In this document: positions 41,316 to 42,729 of the stretch, one piece after another
Numbering within the stretch: the stretch's first letter is position 1
Layout of the letters: each line of letters begins with the position of its first letter
Assembly (NCBI RefSeq): GCF_001949145.1
Contig: NW_019091720.1
Span: forward strand, 88,036-130,764
From: Acanthaster planci
Lineage: Eukaryota > Echinodermata > Asteroidea > Valvatida > Acanthasteridae
DNA: 42,729 nucleotides
Direction: 5' to 3'
Position numbers and translations under genes: made by a program
Notes under the pieces: model-generated
Told to the model about the DNA's origin: nothing
Databases searched by the model: none
Seen by the model: only the letters and a program-made list of their open reading frames with translations

Positions 41316-42297
41316 CTCCCGTGCGTTGGACCTAACCGACTCATACTTACAACAGCTAGCAACAGGACATCTCCCAGCTCTCCTGTCATATGCTAAGGCA
41401 TCATCTACCACTACAAAGTACTCATCGGACTGGAGCAGATAGGAAAAGTGGGCAACGGCTAGAACCAGAGTACCAGTCTTCCCAGCAGACCAATACCATT
41501 TGAGCCTATACCTAGCGCACCTGGACCAATCTTCAGGAGCAAAGACCGCTGTGAACACTTTCACAGCAGCCGCCAAATGGGCGCATTCATTGGCCGGCTT
41601 ACCTTCGCCTACCGATGACTTGCTATTCAAGACAGCTTTGCAGGGCTACAACCGGCTGCATGCCTCACCAACGCGGAGGAAGGAGCCCATCACGGCGGAT
41701 GTTTTAGAAGAATTCTTAGCGCCCAAAGTCATCCTGCCGCCGATTGAGCAGATCTTAGAGTCCTGTTTATATCTTTTCGCTGGTTACGCTAGTTTTCTCC
41801 GATTTAGCGATATTGCAAACATTAGGTCCAAAGATCGCACATTCTTTTCTAGTCACATGTGCATTTATTTGTCAAAGTCTAAAATCGACCAATTTCGGCA
41901 AGGCAGTTTTGTTACGATAGCTTGAACACACAAGCTTACATGCCCAGTGGCTATCACCGAGAAGTACATTAGCACTCTTGGAGACTCGCCAAGCTGTGAG
42001 CTGCCACTCATTCGTAGGTTAACTACTTGTAAGAGAGGATTAATTCCTACGTCACATCCATTAAGTTATACCAGAACCAGTGAGATTGTGCTTGAAGCCA
42101 TAAGGCCTTTTGTACCAGACATAACCAAATATGGTCTCCACAGCCTCTGAGCGGCAGGTGCGTCGACAGCGAGCAATGCTCTTGTTCCGACGTGGCTGGT
42201 TGCACACCACGGTAGATGGAAAACGGATAAAGCAAGAAGCGCCTATGTCAGACCAAGCATCGAATCAGAGTTACTGCCATCTCGATCATTAGGAATC
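41316..42297 (+). pseudogene. Tyrosine recombinase between direct repeats
   Basis: The reading starts near DLTDSYLQQLATGHLPALLS (41331), then YSSDWSR, a stop TAG at 41439-41441, and EKWATARTRVPVFPADQYHL, LYLAHLDQSS..., LAGLPSPTDD (core-binding domain). The catalytic domain has GYASFLRFSDIANIRSKD with Arg I at 41800-41802, IYLSKSKIDQFRQGSF with the beta-hairpin Lys, a TGA at 41923-41925, LHSL followed by TGA at 42148-42150 where box II H-x-x-R needs its Arg, LVAHHGRWKTDKARSAYVR with box III and the Tyr nucleophile at 42244-42246. All four regions are otherwise in place and in one frame, so only three stops separate it from an open frame. Family: DIRS/Ngaro-type recombinase. Confidence 0.85.
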
Positions 42298-42487
42298 TAG
42301 TGAATTTCGTCAAGTATTGTCGTGAGAACCACCAGTCGATTTCCTACTTTAGTCATGCAACTGTTTAGCTTGTTATTTACCCGAATACTTAATGTCACTT
42401 ATCTGCGCGTAAATCCCCCCCCCAAAAAAAACAAATATAATGGAGTATCCGAAGGACTTATTGAATTGTATATAGAATAAACAGCGT

Positions 42488-42639
42488 AGGTGTTGGTGCT
42501 CACAGCTAAAACCAACCCGTGCAACTGAAATTCGGTTTAATATTCTGTTATTTCTTTTTTCATCTTGACTCCTTTGATGAGGAAGATAAAGAAAAGAAAT
42601 GTATTTTCTTACAAAGTAAGAAAGGGGTTTTCTCTTCAG
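42488..42639 (+). repeat. Direct repeat R2 (152 bp) after the recombinase
   Basis: Second copy of 40590-40743, with the same limits and internal palindrome (TTCTTAC-AAA-GTAAGAA), ending TCTCTTCAG. The sequences after the two copies differ, so the repeat ends there. Confidence 0.9.
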
Positions 42640-42729
42640 ATGCTTCATAAGAGAGGCATACTCCTTTCTGTAGCCCACATAGTCAGAGTGAAGTTTTGCT
42701 TTATTGTTACATTTGAGAAACTTAACAAT

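Overview
The window is animal nuclear DNA, most likely from an invertebrate with a repeat-rich genome. The evidence is spliced exons with GT/AG borders, a lysosomal enzyme gene with a huge intron, and a crowd of metazoan-type transposons: Polinton/Maverick, Ty3/gypsy, tyrosine-recombinase (YR) retrotransposons of the DIRS/Ngaro group, non-LTR LINEs, Tc1/mariner, piggyBac-like MITEs and tRNA-derived SINEs. I cannot name the phylum. One assembly gap of N lies at 14567-14878.

The only host gene I can support is aspartylglucosaminidase (AGA), on the minus strand. Its last coding exon is at 8099-8202 and the exon before it is at 20259-20392. The two exons agree in splice phase, and about 12 kb of intron, mostly transposon debris, separates them. 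Earlier AGA exons were not found and would lie beyond 20.4 kb, probably outside the window.

Layout. 1-900: a LINE-like 3' tail abutting a broken Polinton DNA polymerase B. 3110-3380: a cluster of transcription-factor-like sites with a TATA box. 5160-6221: gypsy integrase (minus). 6583-7151: interleaved duplications around a 23-bp palindrome. 7190-7675: a pair of opposed SINEs. 8099-20392: the AGA exons and the intron between them, which holds a Tc1 remnant, a foldback hairpin, a YR retroelement (minus), a 34-bp minisatellite and a MITE with repeated palindromes. 21170-22610: a second gypsy remnant ending in C2H2 fingers. 23159-23338: a piggyBac-like MITE with intact TTAA duplications. 23350-30235: a long minus-strand gypsy element broken by a LINE, a SINE pair and another insert. 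30240-32227: a YR retroelement with an SGNH hydrolase. 32286-34258: LINE ORF1 plus endonuclease. 34280-35105: an unexplained GC-rich block. 38065-40500: a YR retroelement (gag, RT, RNase H). 40590-42639: a tyrosine recombinase between two direct repeats.

Almost every mobile-element gene carries stops, frameshifts or lost catalytic residues. The best candidates for something unusual are the repeat-flanked recombinase unit near the right end, the hydrolase-bearing YR element, the Pol III SINE family with a terminator hairpin, and the palindrome-centred duplication. All family assignments come from reading motifs by eye; no search was run.
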